DNA of 64,000 nt from Stereum hirsutum FP-91666 SS1 (taxonomy: Eukaryota > Basidiomycota > Agaricomycetes > Russulales > Stereaceae), in contig NW_006763134.1 in assembly GCF_000264905.1 (NCBI RefSeq), positions 1,817,626 through 1,881,625 of the forward strand, in the 5' to 3' direction. The notes beneath the pieces are model-generated. The model saw nothing but the letters and a program-made list of their open reading frames with translations. It made no database searches and was not told the origin of the DNA. Shown here piece by piece: positions 24,799 through 37,323 of the stretch (position 1 is the first letter of the stretch; every line of letters starts with the position of its first letter). A program made the position numbers and the translations under genes.

Positions 24799-26507
24799 TG
24801 GGAGAAGAGAGGGAAAAGGAGTAGAGGAGTAATGTGAGTGGATAGTGCGGTGTGGGGAAGTTGTGGATATGGGGAAGCCTGGAGGAATCCATAGCGGACA
24901 CAAACTCACCTTTATGTGCGGAAGCAACCTCAAGCTCGCCAACAACCTGGCTCAACCCCGACACAATTTCATATTTCCACGCGTGGGCGCTAATTATTCG
25001 TCTCAGACGACAGTTACGGCATCTCGGGAGCCTCCGAATGGTGTGGACTCGTCCCGTCAAAATTACACCGCACTCCGCTGACCTGTGTGCCCACCGGGGC
25101 CACAACAGAGGGGGTATTTTTCTTTCATTTTTCTATGATTCGCTGTTTTGAGGTCCGTGGGCCAATATACTCTCGTGCACCGCTGTAATAATATGTCGGT
25201 CCCATATCGCCGTATGCACTTCTTCCTTTTTTTTTTACCTCTCAAAACAAATTGATTCACAAATATCATGATTCATAGCATTATTAGACGTGCTATTCTA
25301 TTGCGTCTCACCTGCACCCAGAGATGCCGCGGGCAGTGAATTATGTAGAAAATATCCGCGCATCCACTTTTGACAACGATGTATGTCGCAGGACCTGCCT
25401 CGCCCCGGCCGTCACTATGATACCGCGCAATACTGATGCTCAAAATTTCGAGCTATAGGCAGCGCGGTGAGCATGGGAACTTATGGCATAGGATGGATCG
25501 TCGACAAGTCTCTCCATTCCTCGCGAGTTTGAGGTCTGAAAGACTTGTTTAATGAATTTGTCCTTGCGTACAATCGTACGCGCGTCATACCATCGATATC
25601 GACAAACGAATGGTAGACATTGAGTTACGACTGCGCACTAGTACTGATGCAATAGCGGGTCCCAGAAGTCTGGCTGGAAACAATATACGAAAAATTCCTC
25701 GCTTATGGACAAGAGTGAGGCTCCAAAGTCGTCGTAACGATGGATATGATACAGTTTTCATCGGGTCTATTCAGACCTGATAGGTTAGTCTATAATACCG
25801 TTAACACTCGTCCCTCCATATGCCTGCAAGCGCCTGCGCACAAGTATCGTTAACGTCGTGTGAGCGAGCGCGCATATTGATTTTGGAATTATGAGGGACC
25901 AGAGCATAGGACTCGGTGAGAATATGGCAGTTTCCCGAAATTTTTCATCGACAGATTTTGTCGACGATCATCCGAATATGGCTAGTAGAACAATTTGTAC
26001 CTTGAACCTTGAATATTTCATCTCAATCATCCGTGTGTTGTAGCCGCGTAAGAACGGCTCATGCGCTACATCCCATATCCGCACTGCTGTCGCGTCTTCT
26101 TTTTCTACGAATCCCTACGTTTTCGTATGTTTCTTCAGAACTTCGACAGGTCTGTGCTCCACTGTCCATGCGTGCGCGATCCAACAGGCATTCCAGAATT
26201 TCATCCTCATGATATGATCAGGTACAGCACGACATGTTTCGGGGTCCACACCGTGACCGCGCGCCAGACCGAAGGATCGATACTCGCCGACCGTCCGAGT
26301 CCCACCCCAATTCGTCCGCACCTGCGAGGCTTGATGAATTACCCCCTGCTCTTTCACATTTCCATACGCGGCCTTGCTCTCCCTCCGCGTAATCCCTCTG
26401 CATCACCCTCAGAGTATGAGCCACTCAGTTCCGTCCGTGAAGCAGAGAGTTTACTCTTCCCCCTCTTCTTTTTCCTGTAGGGTCACATTGGGGGACGTGC
26501 AAACGTT

Positions 26508-26531
26508 GTCGTCGTCGTCGTCGTCGTCGTC
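26508..26531. repeat. (GTC)8 microsatellite
   Basis: Eight uninterrupted GTC triplets in non-coding sequence, 30 bp before the 107-bp tandem repeat. Confidence 0.9.
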
Positions 26532-26560
26532 CCCGGCAGTGTCGAGAAGCTCTTCTTGAT

Positions 26561-26940
26561 TATTTTACTTTGAGCGACGCTATTGCGCACAGCGCGGACG
26601 TTGGAAGAGACCCCTCACGCCTGAATGAATTCCTTGTGAGTTACGGAGGCTACACACGCGCCGTCGCTATCTTATTTTGAGCCACGCTGTTGCACACAGC
26701 GCGGACGTTGGCAGAGACCCCTCACGCATAAATGTGCTCCTTCTGAGTTGCATTCGGGGCTAGACATGCGCCGTCGCCATTGCCTTGCCACCATCGCCAC
26801 TTGCACCGCCTGAACATCGTCGCCACCAGCGCCGAGTCGCGCTCTTCTCGACGCGACTTGCTTTGCAATCGCGCACAGCGCAGACATTGACATCGCTTCC
26901 TTACTCCCGTATGCATCCTCCGCCGCTTACTGTCATATCG
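26561..26940. repeat. Tandem repeat, period 107 bp, two units plus a partial third
   Basis: Units at about 26561-26671 and 26672-26780 share TATTTTxxxTTGAGC, CACAGCGCGGACGTTGG, AGAGACCCCTCACGC, GAGTT and GCGCCGTCGC in the same order. A weaker third copy (CGCGCACAGCGCAGACATTG) follows at about 26870-26940 after an interruption. The two good units align at a 107-bp offset throughout. No open frame runs through them. Confidence 0.8.
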
Positions 26941-28879
26941 ACTCTCCCATTAAACATCGGTGCCTATCCTTAGCCAGAGCGAAGCCATTGAGTCTCTTAA
27001 GTCTCTGTCTAAATAATATTACTCTACAGCTAGACTTCCCCGTCGTCGTCCAACTTGAAGCTAAAGTCCCGGACGTTGTCTTTATCTTCACTTCCGAACC
27101 CTGAACAAATTACAGTCTCCTTCGCCACGCATGGGATGTGCCTCCCGTTCGCGAGGCTGGACTCAAGCGGTATATGGGAGCAAAGCTGGGGCCGAGTAGT
27201 CCCAAGGCACCCTTAGCGAAATCGGCTGCGTTACGGCCGATGTGGTAGGTCGGGTCCGAGTATGCGTCGCATGAATAATTTTTTCTTTGTCTTTTTCGGG
27301 ATTTTTCCTGTGCTATGCTACGCAGGAGAAGAAATGTGATTTTTTGTGCATATTCTAGGACGGTATGCTTTACGAAAGCTCAATATGCGACACTGAATCT
27401 GAGCAGACTCTTGAGCCTCGAAGCTTGCATGTTATGTGCTGAGAAAATACCTGCGAAAGAAAACATAAACATAAACAGAAATGCCTCGGACGTTGAGCTC
27501 GGCACTCAACGTTCCATGACACGCAAACACACTACGCACCCCAACGCAGACGCAAAATAGTCGTGGTTTCTTTGAATTGGGCGCAAGTGGAACATGGAGA
27601 GAGCGAATATCCCGAACAAGGTCTCGAAACCTGGCATCGACGAAGCATCAAAATCTAGACATGGCATAGCGTTCAGTCATCTCAGTCGATCGAAAATGTA
27701 TCCATCTCTGGTATCTACGCTTTGCGAGCCGCAAGTGTTACAGCTTAAGACAAGAGTGTTGCACTCGGAGATCATGAAAAGTATGATTTACACACCGTAT
27801 GCGGAAATCCACCTCACAATCGCTGCCATCGATCACCGGTTCAAATCGCAGACCAACGTCTCTGTCTTGTCTCGCCTCGTAAATGGAGGGAAAAGAATGA
27901 TTAGGACATGCCTGACCAACCCGCACGTCTCTGTGGACTGCCAGCGCCAGCTATCACCAAGACGATTCCCACTGTTCAACGTCCAACCTTTACGCAGTGC
28001 TCTCCCAAAGCTCTTAGAGTCTCCAACAAGGCGCTTGCACACCCTGATTCAGCACTCGACAGTGTCAATCGTTCGGATGTCATGCATGGGAAAGGCTGGG
28101 AAGGGCTAGCGTGGTCAGACTCGACACGAGGGCTGGACATACTATGCAGTGGCTCCGAGATCGACGAGACGCAGTGTTGGCGACGTACCGAGCTTTGGAC
28201 CCCGGGGAGTCCAAAAGTGCGAGGAGCTCAGACGCCACGAGTCAAGGTGACGAGCTCCCTGAACAACCTGCTGGGCCTCGAAAGCCCCGAGTCGTCCAAC
28301 ACCCGGCTAGAGGCCCTGAAACGACTGATCAGCTCCGATCTCGTAAAATCCTCGAAGACAGCCCAGCAAGAGGCATGGAACCACCAGCTCGGGATCTTTT
28401 GGGCGCTTTAGAGGGTTGCTTCCGAGTGGAGGGGGTCCAGGGTCGTGGTGGTAGGGACAGATGAAAATTTGAGGGATGATCAATGCACGACACGAATCGT
28501 GGCACGTGACTAGGAGGCAACACCCGAGAATGGGGCAAGCGACTCGAAATACGAGACAAAAGCGTAGAAAATCAACCTCTTGTTCACTTTCTCCAAAATG
28601 TTGGGGAACGTGAGAGGAGGACCGTAAGCAAAATTCGGGGTAAAAATCAGGTCCCGCGGTCGTAAACAAGGGGATACGGAGGACAAGGAACGAGACCGAC
28701 TTTGGCTGTCGGCGAAACGCGGTCCACCAAGATCTTCCTTATTTGGGGTCTCTGTCTGCACTTCCAGTTGGCTGGTCTGATCTGCATGATCGTCATCCAC
28801 CATGCGACGACAAGCGCCCGTCGGTCTCCGTCGGTGCCATATTAGACCTTCAGGAAATCGGGGCGGGAAAGGGCGGGAA

Positions 28880-29812
28880 TTTAGACGTGGTTACCGGACT
28901 TCCGAGATCGTCAATCGCCTTGTATGTCTCCGAGTAGATCTATTGTGACGTCCCTGTGCCTCGCCTGGGGAAGATCTTCATTGTGTTTGCGGGCTGGGGA
29001 AATTGGCTTTAAGGGTGTTGTCTTTAAGGGTGTTGTTCGATCGCGAAGCCTTTGTGTGACAAGATGTGAAGTCGGTCCAGCCGCCGGCCGTAAAGGATGG
29101 CTCGTGGAGGGTGGCGGCACCTGTGATGGTGGGATGAATACGCGTGGATTCAAGTCAGTGAGAATTCAACCAGCAGATAATTGAAAGTCCAAAGACGCAC
29201 CAAATGTAGAGCGAACCAACAAGCCACCACTGCAGCGCCGCGTTGCAGGAAGTTTCGCCAGCGTTGCCCCATGATGTGTAGCGATTCCTCGCGCTCTCCT
29301 ACAGCAAAACAACGCAGCAATAGATCAATCCAAGGAGCATCACAAGTAAGAGGATAATACGGTGAAAAGCTATCCAAGCGAGGTCCAAAGAAATGCCCAT
29401 ACCGAGAGGTTCAGAGCATGCGACTCGGATGGTGAAGATCCAGGTAGATCCTACAAACAAGTATGGATAGTCCTTGCAGCAGTGTCAACACTGCCGTATC
29501 GCATGGACAATAGCGTTCCAATTGACAGTTTACAAGTAGCCAGCTTACGTCCGCGATTGAAAGTGAGACGAACAGCAGAGAAAGCAAGTAGGAAGTCACG
29601 ATCAGAGCGCTATGTTGGACAAGAGTTTCGCGTGTGCAACCAGGCAAGTAGTTTCGAGTAAGTGATGTATGCAAAAAGTGATAAGGGTACCATGCTGGTC
29701 GCGGTACTTCGTCGAGATCATTGTCGTCGCTGACCTTGACACGCAGGCGCGCCACCCGACTGCAGTGGCGTGGGAGCGTTTTCACGTGGTCGTTTTCCGT
29801 GAGCCTCAACAC
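28880..29812 (-). pseudogene. Remnant of a membrane-protein gene
   Basis: Minus-strand sequence contains hydrophobic segments (ALIVTSYLLSLLFVSLSIAD; LGMGISLDLAWIAF followed by a Leu/Val/Cys-rich stretch; AAVVACWFALHLVRLW) separated by donor/acceptor-like signals and frame changes. Its distal end (28880-29060) aligns with the start of the 18.1-kb locus: ACAAAGGC-TCG-GATCGA near the left, then GATCTCGGAAGTCCGG exactly. Between these anchors the present copy has a frame shift and an early stop. I do not recognise the family. Best read as a decayed paralogue of the 15.5-18.6 kb locus. Confidence 0.35.
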
Positions 29813-29966
29813 AATATTTTCGCATTTCTCGCTGAACGCTTTACAGCTTCCCTCCTAGCAGCATATCTTTATTCCTTCCAAAATCTGGATCTCTGGGATA
29901 CTAGCGTCTGATACTGAAGCTGCCAAAAAAAACCTGTCTGCGTTCTTGATCTGAACTTTACTGCCA

Positions 29967-30993
29967 ATGGCCCAACGCAGACACGACGGCCGGGCTTTGA
30001 ACGAGTCTCGTCCACTGTCCATAGTCTACGAAGGCTTGGACAGAGTCGACGGGTCTGCTCGTTTTGGATTTGGTGCGTTTCGCACCCTTCACCCATTCCC
30101 TCGTCTATCCATCCCCTCACTCTAACAACCCAAATACTGACACCTTCCTCTTTTCCACATCTACAACTATCCACCAACCCATCCATACAGGCCCCACAAA
30201 AGCCCTCGCTTCCGTCTCCGGACCCATCGAAGTCCGCCTCGCCTCCGAGCACCCCTCAAAATCAACCTTCGAAGTCCACCTCCGTCCGCTCTCCTCCCTC
30301 CCCTCTGTCGAATCCAAATCCCTCGCCTCGTCCATTCGCGCGCTCCTTTCTCCTTCGCTCATCCTGACGCGCAACCCGAGGACGTTGATTCAGTTGGTCG
30401 TGCAGGCTGTTTCGCCCCTGGGTGATAGTGCGAGCGGGAGTGGGAGTGGGAGAGGGGGAGGGAGAGGAAGGGGGAGGATGGGGTCGAGTGGGGTGGCGGC
30501 GTGTGTGAATGCGGGGACGGCGGCGTTGGTGAGTGCGGGGAGTGTGCCGATGAGGGGTGTAGTGTGTGCGATTGCAGTGGGGAGGCTGAAGGCGAGTGGG
30601 TTGCTTGTTGTGGATCCGAGTGAGGACGAAGAACTGGACGCGACTGGCTGTTTTGCCTTCATGTTCGCAGACTCGGCCGGTGGCGAGAAGACATCGGGAT
30701 CGGAGTCAATACCGGGATGTGAATGTGTGTGGACGGATTGGAAGAGTCTTGATGCAGGAGGAGGAGGGTTTGAGGAGGAGGAGTTGGTGAGAGCGACGGA
30801 GATGGCGAGGAGGGGCGCGGAGATGGTGTGGCGCGAGATGAAGGACAGTGTGCGGTTGATGGGTTTGGGGAGGAGGGCACCATTGGTTGCGAAGACGAAT
30901 ACGGGTGTTATTGCTGGAGGTACAGGTACAAAGAAGAACGCGTTGGTGAAGGAAGAAGAGGAAGAGGTTGATGATGACAAGATGGAGATTTAG
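29967..30993 (+). CDS. RRP46: Exosome core subunit Rrp46 (RNase PH-like, EXOSC5)
   Basis: Two exons, 29967-30072 and 30191-30993 (intron 118 nt, GTGCGT...ATACAG, phase 1), give 302 residues. The N-terminus has the RNase PH-family opening: RRHDGRALNESRPLSIVYEG, then DGSARFGFGPTKALASVSGP with IEVRL after it. The middle (PRTLIQLVVQAV, then AACVNAGTAALVSAG and PMRGVVCAIAVGRL) is the RNase PH-like core of the Rrp46/EXOSC5 type. In the eukaryotic exosome this is one of six non-catalytic ring subunits that feed RNA to the nucleases in nucleus and cytoplasm. A Gly/Arg-rich insert follows LVVQAVSPLGD and an acidic Glu/Asp tail ends the protein. It is slightly longer than the usual 230-250 residues because of these. 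MIP1 follows on the same strand 1.2 kb downstream. Confidence 0.9.
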
Positions 30994-32185
30994 TGAGCTG
31001 CCGTCGATGAAGGTAAGTTATGTCCCCTCTGTGCTTTGACCGTGTGGATAATGTCTTCGTGAGGATACCGTTGGCTGTCTTGCTCACCAAGCATTGCGCT
31101 TATGTAGGTCCATATGTCTGGGATCCAACGCATGTTGATGGCTTGAGTGCCGAGCCAATGCTCACACACCGTCATCGTTCACTCCACCAATACTCTCAAC
31201 CTTCGGAGTCACAGCGGCGCGTCGCCATCCAGCCCATGGCTCATCGTGTGGTCGTTGCATGGCTTGACATACGATCTACGCACAGCCCAATGCCTTGTCT
31301 GCATCGACCGAAATTGGCTCTTCGACTCGTTGCCTTCCGTTCTCCAACTTGTCCCCACCGTACTTCGGGGTTTGGCCGTCGTGTTTTCTTGGAAATGTAC
31401 TGGGTTCCAGGACGAGCTTCTAGCATCCTCTTATACGTGCGATGGCTTCCCTCAACGATGTGTGACAGCTTTCAGTACTTGCAAGAGGCTCAGTCGCCAT
31501 ATCCCTTTCGCATCCACATGAGCAGCTTTCATAGCATCAGCACCATACCTTGCTCGGCTATGATAGCATTCCATCTACCTATCCACCCATCCACCTATCC
31601 ACCTAATGCAAAACTTTCCGTCGGTGCGATCTCCCATCTAACGCCCGTCGCCTCCATTCGCCACACACCACACCTATATCGTCACAGTGCTCATATGGTT
31701 GACTATCCACGGGATTCGTCGCCAGGCTTCATGTCCACGGACTTAACCCATTGAACTCATTCCTGTTACGAGACCATACTACCACTGAAACCTCAAACGG
31801 CCAAGCTTCCACTTTCCACGCATTGGGAGGTGCTGCGATGGCATGCGCGGTGGTCAGTCTGGCACATGTACAGCAGCCTCTGCAGAAAGTTTGGTTGGAA
31901 TACTCGGTGTAATGTATATCGGTCAAGGGAAAGGGTTAACCTGAAGAAAGAATCTGTCAGAACGCAAGTTCGAGAAAATCTCCACAGGTTACGGATCCAA
32001 GTACGCCGGCATTTCCCGGAAAGCTCCTCGTCAACGTCTCCTGAGTTCGCATCGTACTATACTCTTCTCATCCAGGACGTGGCCAGTTCTTCTCTGATTT
32101 TCAAAGGTCATATCAGAGTAGTGCTAAGGTCTATTATCTTTTTGCGGTCATTCGTTATACAAGTAGTGCGAATGTGTAACCTCGG
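30994..32185 (+). other. RRP46-MIP1 intergenic region
   Basis: An open frame of 244 codons runs from 31020 to 31754 (+) but shows no domain and is rich in His/Ser/Pro. I do not call it a gene. The MIP1 promoter must lie in the right part; no TATA box is evident there. Confidence 0.4.
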
Positions 32186-35100
32186 ATGTTCATAACCTCT
32201 AGGCGAAAATACTTTCTGAGCTCTTCGATACGACTGCTGCACTCTTCCGCCTCTTCTTATGCTCAACAAGCGATAAAACCCCGTCCTAATGCCCATTCTA
32301 CACCTAGCCTGCCTACTGCAGAGAGCAGACCAAGCGATGCCGTGGTGCGAAGCACTTCTGAGGTAGGAACGACAGCGGGACGAGAAAACCCAAACTATGG
32401 TGCGCCCTATCCAGCTTTTCACCACATAAGCTAATCACTAACGCATATATCTACGTTGCAGTAAAACGCAGCGAACTCGGCGTACAAATGCTCTCCCGGC
32501 GACTACACGCCCAAATCTTCAAAAACGTCTCCTTCCCCTCTCCCGAAGCGCCCTTCGTCCGCATCGCCCAAGACCACCTCGAATCGCACGGCCTCGATCG
32601 CACCCAAGGCTCCGTCCTCCCCGACACCTCCTTCACCCTCCCTCCCCTAACCGGCCCCGACCTCTCCTCGCACTTCCACCGCATCGGCTCCGCATGCTCC
32701 CACCCATACCTCTCCCTCGCGCGTTCCCTTGCCTCGTCCACCCTCCCCCCCTGTCCCCGACCAGAACATTTCGAGATCAGATCGGGGTGGACGAAGTATT
32801 ATTATGAGGAGGATGGGTCGAGTTATAGCGAGGCTGTGCCGTGGCCTGTGCATGAAGGAGTCCCGGAAGAGGCTCTGGTGTTCGATGTGGAGACGTTGCC
32901 GGAGTATGGACCGTATGCTGTCATGGCGTGCGCGGCGAGCAAGAACGGGTGGTATGCGTGGATTTCACCGTGGTTGATGGGCGAGACGGAGGAGAAGGAG
33001 CAGTTGATTCCTCTGGGCGATAGGGAGGTGCCGCGGGTCGTGGTGGGGCATAATGTGTCGTATGATCGGGCGAGGGTGAAGGAGGAGTATCATGTCGAGG
33101 GGTCGAAGAATCGGTTTTTGGATACGATGGCGTTGCACGTTGCTGTGAAGGGGATATCGTCGCATCAGAGGCCGGCGTGGATGCAGTATCGCAAGTCGAA
33201 GTTGAAGGAGAGGGAGAGGAAGGAAGAGGCGTTCGAGGCTGTCGTGCAGCTTTTGAATGATATTGATAGGATGTTGGAGGAGGAGAAGGACGAGGCGAAG
33301 GTGGAGGAGTTGCGCAGCGAGCAGACGGCGATGCGGGAGAGTCTGTCGCAGATGCTGGCGGGGCAGAGTGAGGATGCGGACGCGTCGGAGGAGCAGGAGG
33401 AGGAGATATCGTCGAAGAGGTGGGAGGATATCACTTCGGCGAATTCGTTGGCGGATGTTGCGAAACTTCATTGCGGGATCGAGGTCGATAAGGAAATCCG
33501 AAACGATTTCATGACGCATACACCGGAAGAGATCATGGCGAACGTCCAGGACTACCTCACTTACTGTGCTAGTGACGTGAACGTCACGCACTCCGTCTAC
33601 GCCAAGGTCCTACCCGACTTTCTCGACGCTTGTCCCAATCCGGTCTCGTTTGCGGGTATCTTGACTATGGGCTCTAGCTTCTTGACGGTAAATCAGGAGT
33701 GGGAGCGGTATATCGAGAATGCGGAACGGACATATCGGGAGTTGGATACGAAGGTGAAGGAGAGGTTGTTGGAGCTCGCGGTGGAGGCCAAGGATATGAT
33801 GGAGGGAGAGCAGTGGAGGGACGACGTTTGGCTGTCTCAGCTGGATTGGACTCCGAAGATCGCTGGCCCTTCGAGAGGAGTATATCCTGTATGCTTTTTT
33901 CTTGACCTCGATATCCACATTCAGACTAATTGTCATCTCGTAGCCGGAACAGCCAACGTCGGATTCGCCACCGTCCGAACTCGAGGTTCATACTCCGATT
34001 ATCAAGAATTTTACATTTTACTGACTAACCCCACACAGGTCCTACCTCCACAGCTAGTCGCACCGTCTGTGGATAAAATCCCGACATGGTACCACCAAAT
34101 CCTCCACGAAGGCCCCCTTTTCCCCACATTCATAAACCGCAACCTCCCCTTTCTCCTCAAACTTTCCTTCGACGGTCATCCAGTCCAATACACCACCACA
34201 GACGGGTGGCACTACGTCGTCAATGGAGAGGTATCGCGATTCGGCAAGGCGGGGAAGTCGAGGGGGCTCCTTACAAAGACGAACTTCAGTCATTTCGAGT
34301 CTGGACGGTTGGTTTCGGATGATGATGAGCTTACGGCCTTGGCTCGGGATGTTGCTGATGGGCAGAAGTCTTTGGAGACTGAGCAACGGTTGATACGACT
34401 CGCCAACGACGTTTATGAGCAGACTCAGGTGGACGAGACTCTGTGTGAGTCGGATCCCTGGCTCAAACAACTCGACTGGTCTTCGAAAATCGTCAAACCT
34501 ACCTCCAACGATCCTGCCACCACCATCACCACAGAAGACGACATCCCTACACCTCCAAAACGAAAGAAAGCAGCGAAACCACCGAAGCCGCCTCAGGTAT
34601 ATTGGCCGAAGTGGTACTGGGAGCTGACGAAGCCGAAGAAAGGATGTGCGCCTGGGACGATCGATATTACCACTCGGAGCCGTGTTACGCCTATTCTTTT
34701 GAAGCTTTCGTGGAAGGATTGTCCGCTCTTTCATTCGCGTGAACACGGTTGGACATATCGTATCTCTCCTTCCCCTTCCTCTACCCCCTCCGACGACAGC
34801 GGCTCCATATCCCCACCACCTCCCAAATCGCGCCAAACCCCTCTCTCCTTCCACGATCCCTCCGACGAAACCCTAATGCAGATGTCTCTCCAAGGCGGCT
34901 TCACGTTCCACAAGGTCCCGCACAAGGACGGGGAGAGCGCGAACGTGGGGAGTCCGCTGGGCAAGACGTTCATCAAGTTTTCGCAGGACGGGACGTTGAA
35001 GTCGCCGGGCGATCTGGCGAACAGCGCGTTGGATATGAATGCGCAGTGTAGTTATTGGATCAGTGCGAGGGATAGGGTGTTGAAGCAGATGGTGGTGTGG

Positions 35101-36660
35101 GAGAGGGAGGGCGGGATGGGGATGAAGGTCGCTGACTCGGGTGTCGAAGGTGAACAGGAGAAGGAGAAGTGGGGTATCATCATCCCGCAGGTTATCACGA
35201 TGGGCACCGTCACCCGCCGCGCTATCGAGAAGACCTGGCTGACGGCGAGCAACTCGAAGAAGAACCGCGTAGGGTCCGAACTCAAAGCGATGGTCCGTGC
35301 TCCAGACGGATACGCCATCGTCGGCGCCGACGTCGATTCCGAAGAACTGTGGATCTCCAGCGTCATGGGCGACGCGCAGTTCGGGCTGCATGGCGCGACG
35401 GCGATCGGGTGGATGACGCTCGAGGGCACGAAGGCTGCGGGCACGGATCTGCATTCGAAGACGGCGAGTATATTGGGGATTTCGAGGGACCAGGCGAAGG
35501 TGTTTAATTATTCGAGGATTTATGGGGCGGGGATGAGGCATGCGGTGTTGTTGCTCTTGCAGGCCAATTCGGGCATGCTCCCCGAGGAGGCCCAGAAACT
35601 AGCCGAGAACCTCTACGCGTCGACGAAAGGCAAGAATACGCACCGGCAGGACATCTTCGGGAGGAAGTTCTGGTTCGGAGGCACCGAGAGTTTCGTGTTC
35701 AATAAGCTCGAGGAGATCGCGCTTTCTGATCGGCCTCAAACTCCTGCGCTTGGCTGTGGCGTTACTTATGCTCTTTCCAAGGAATACCTCCCCGCAGAAT
35801 TCGGCTCCGATTACATGCCCTCGCGGATCAATTGGGTCGTTCAGTCCTCAGGCGTGGACTACCTCCACCTCCTCATCGTCTCCATGGACCACCTCATCCA
35901 GAAATATGACATCCAGGCGAGATACCTCATTTCCGTGCACGACGAGCTACGGTACCTCGTGAAGAAGGAAGACAAGTATAGGCTGGCGTTGGCGTTGCAG
36001 GTGGCGAATCTGTGGACGAGGAGCATGTTCGCGTATAGGTTGGGGATGGATGATCTGCCACAGGGCGTGGCGTTCTTTTCGGCTGTGGATGTCGACTTCG
36101 TGTTGAGGAAGGAGACGGATATGACGTGTGTGACGCCCTCGCAGCCGGTCCCTATCCCGCCCGGCGAGTCGCTCAATGTCGAACAGGTGTTGGCCAAGAC
36201 GAAGGGTGGATCTCTTTGGGCGGATGGGAGGCCTATGGAAGCAGAGGGTACTGGGATGGGATTGGGGAGTATGAGCGAGGCAGAAGCGAAGGAGTGGGAA
36301 AAGTGGGGAGAAGGGTATGTCGAGCAGGATTGTTTGCAGCATAGGGCTCATAGCGCGGAGTTTTTGAGGGCACAGGCGACGCAGGAGTTTGAAGAGATCA
36401 AGCATTTGGCGCAGCTGGTATCTGGAGAGAAGTACGTGGGTGGGATCGGCGGTGGGAAGAGGTCGGGGAAGAAGGGTAAGGGTGGTGGGAAGAAGGAGAA
36501 GGCGAAGGTGAAGCCAGTGGGGAATGGAGAAGGGATCGACGAGGCTGAGGAGTATTACAGGGAGTTGTCGATGCTCGCTGGATCGCAAGCGCATCATTTG
36601 CATGGGACGAGGAGTGCTGGTGGGAGGCCGCAGTCGCAGGCCGTGAGGGCGACGGTGTAA
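32186..36660 (+). CDS. MIP1: Mitochondrial DNA polymerase gamma catalytic subunit
   Basis: Family-A polymerase that replicates mtDNA. Four exons (32186-32399, 32462-33888, 33944-33985, 34039-36660) give 1434 residues. The ATG at 32186 follows an in-frame stop. Exon 1 encodes a basic, Ser/Arg-rich mitochondrial presequence (MFITSRRKYFLSSSIRLLH), and splicing restores VKRSELGVQMLS, the usual start of the mature enzyme. Proofreading exonuclease motifs: DVETLPEYG (about residue 213), VGHNVSYDRA (about 267) and YCASDVNVT (about 440). Polymerase motifs: A, GADVDSEELWISSV (about 992); B, KVFNYSRIYGAG (about 1050); C, SVHDEL (about 1194). The catalytic Asp and Glu residues expected in these motifs are present. 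A Glu/Lys-rich insert lies between Exo II and Exo III, and a Gly/Lys-rich tail ends the protein. Introns 2 and 3 are 55 and 53 nt and flank a 42-nt exon; together they keep the frame open, so a naive reading would miss them. Confidence 0.95.
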
Positions 36661-37207
36661 GTTATTATTGTGTTTATAGAGGTGTAATAAGTATTGTACT
36701 GTATGATTATCCGTCCTGGTTATTAGTTTTGTCGTTGGTCCTTTCGTACTTTCTTTCGGTTGCAGTTGCTAGCATATTCCATACTACTTACACCGTATCC
36801 CTTCACTCTTACTATCTGCATCGCGATTCCGTGGCCAATATGACCTTATTGTGGTGTCTGGAGCCCCGTCAGGTGCCACATATATGGTCCTACGAAACGC
36901 CACAGAACGTCTGCTTCGAGCAGGTTGACTAGCCCAACTCAACGAGAACAGAAAACAAGTCAGATCTATTCCTTGAAATATGAGCGAAATTTTGTGAAAC
37001 CGACGTAGCCGAGAGCAGAGAGAGAATTTGTCTGGATGGGGAAAGCACAAACCAGCAGAAAATGACAAGCGGGGCGTCCAGAGCGAAAATACATGGCAGT
37101 AATACAGGTAGAGAATTTCTGGCTGTTGAAACAGACCAGTTACAGGGGGAGAAATAAAAATAATCAGCGGAAGGTAAGCGGGGCGAATCTCGAAATGAAA
37201 GCGCATA
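36661..37207. other. Intergenic, MIP1 3' flank and cluster boundary
   Basis: No gene. From about 36990 rightwards the sequence resembles the 3' flanks of family members C2 (about 42010-42210) and C3 (about 43580-43770), with shared blocks such as GGATGGGGAAAGCA and GAATTTCTGGCT. The duplicated unit therefore extends past the coding region. Confidence 0.5.
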
Positions 37208-37323
37208 TCAAGGATCGAAGGGTGAAAATGTTGGAGGTTGTGGCCCTAAGGGCGCAGGTCGGCGATATCGAGGAGAATCGACGTCCGCAACGGGCACCCT
37301 CTTCCCATTTGGCAGAACCCTCG

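Larger units (their letters stand above)
24799..28870. other. Gene-poor stretch
   Basis: No recognised gene. It includes the 5' flank of HMG-like gene 2, a GTC microsatellite and a 107-bp tandem repeat (listed separately). Two overlapping plus-strand open frames at 27594-28109 and 27908-28411 (171 and 167 codons) have no recognisable domain. Confidence 0.4.

Noticed and set aside
31020..31754. 244-codon plus-strand open frame between RRP46 and MIP1
   Set aside because: No recognisable motif; likely chance in intergenic sequence.
33257..33591. Arg-rich and Leu/Arg-rich open frames inside MIP1
   Set aside because: Shadows of the Glu/Lys-rich coding segment in other frames.
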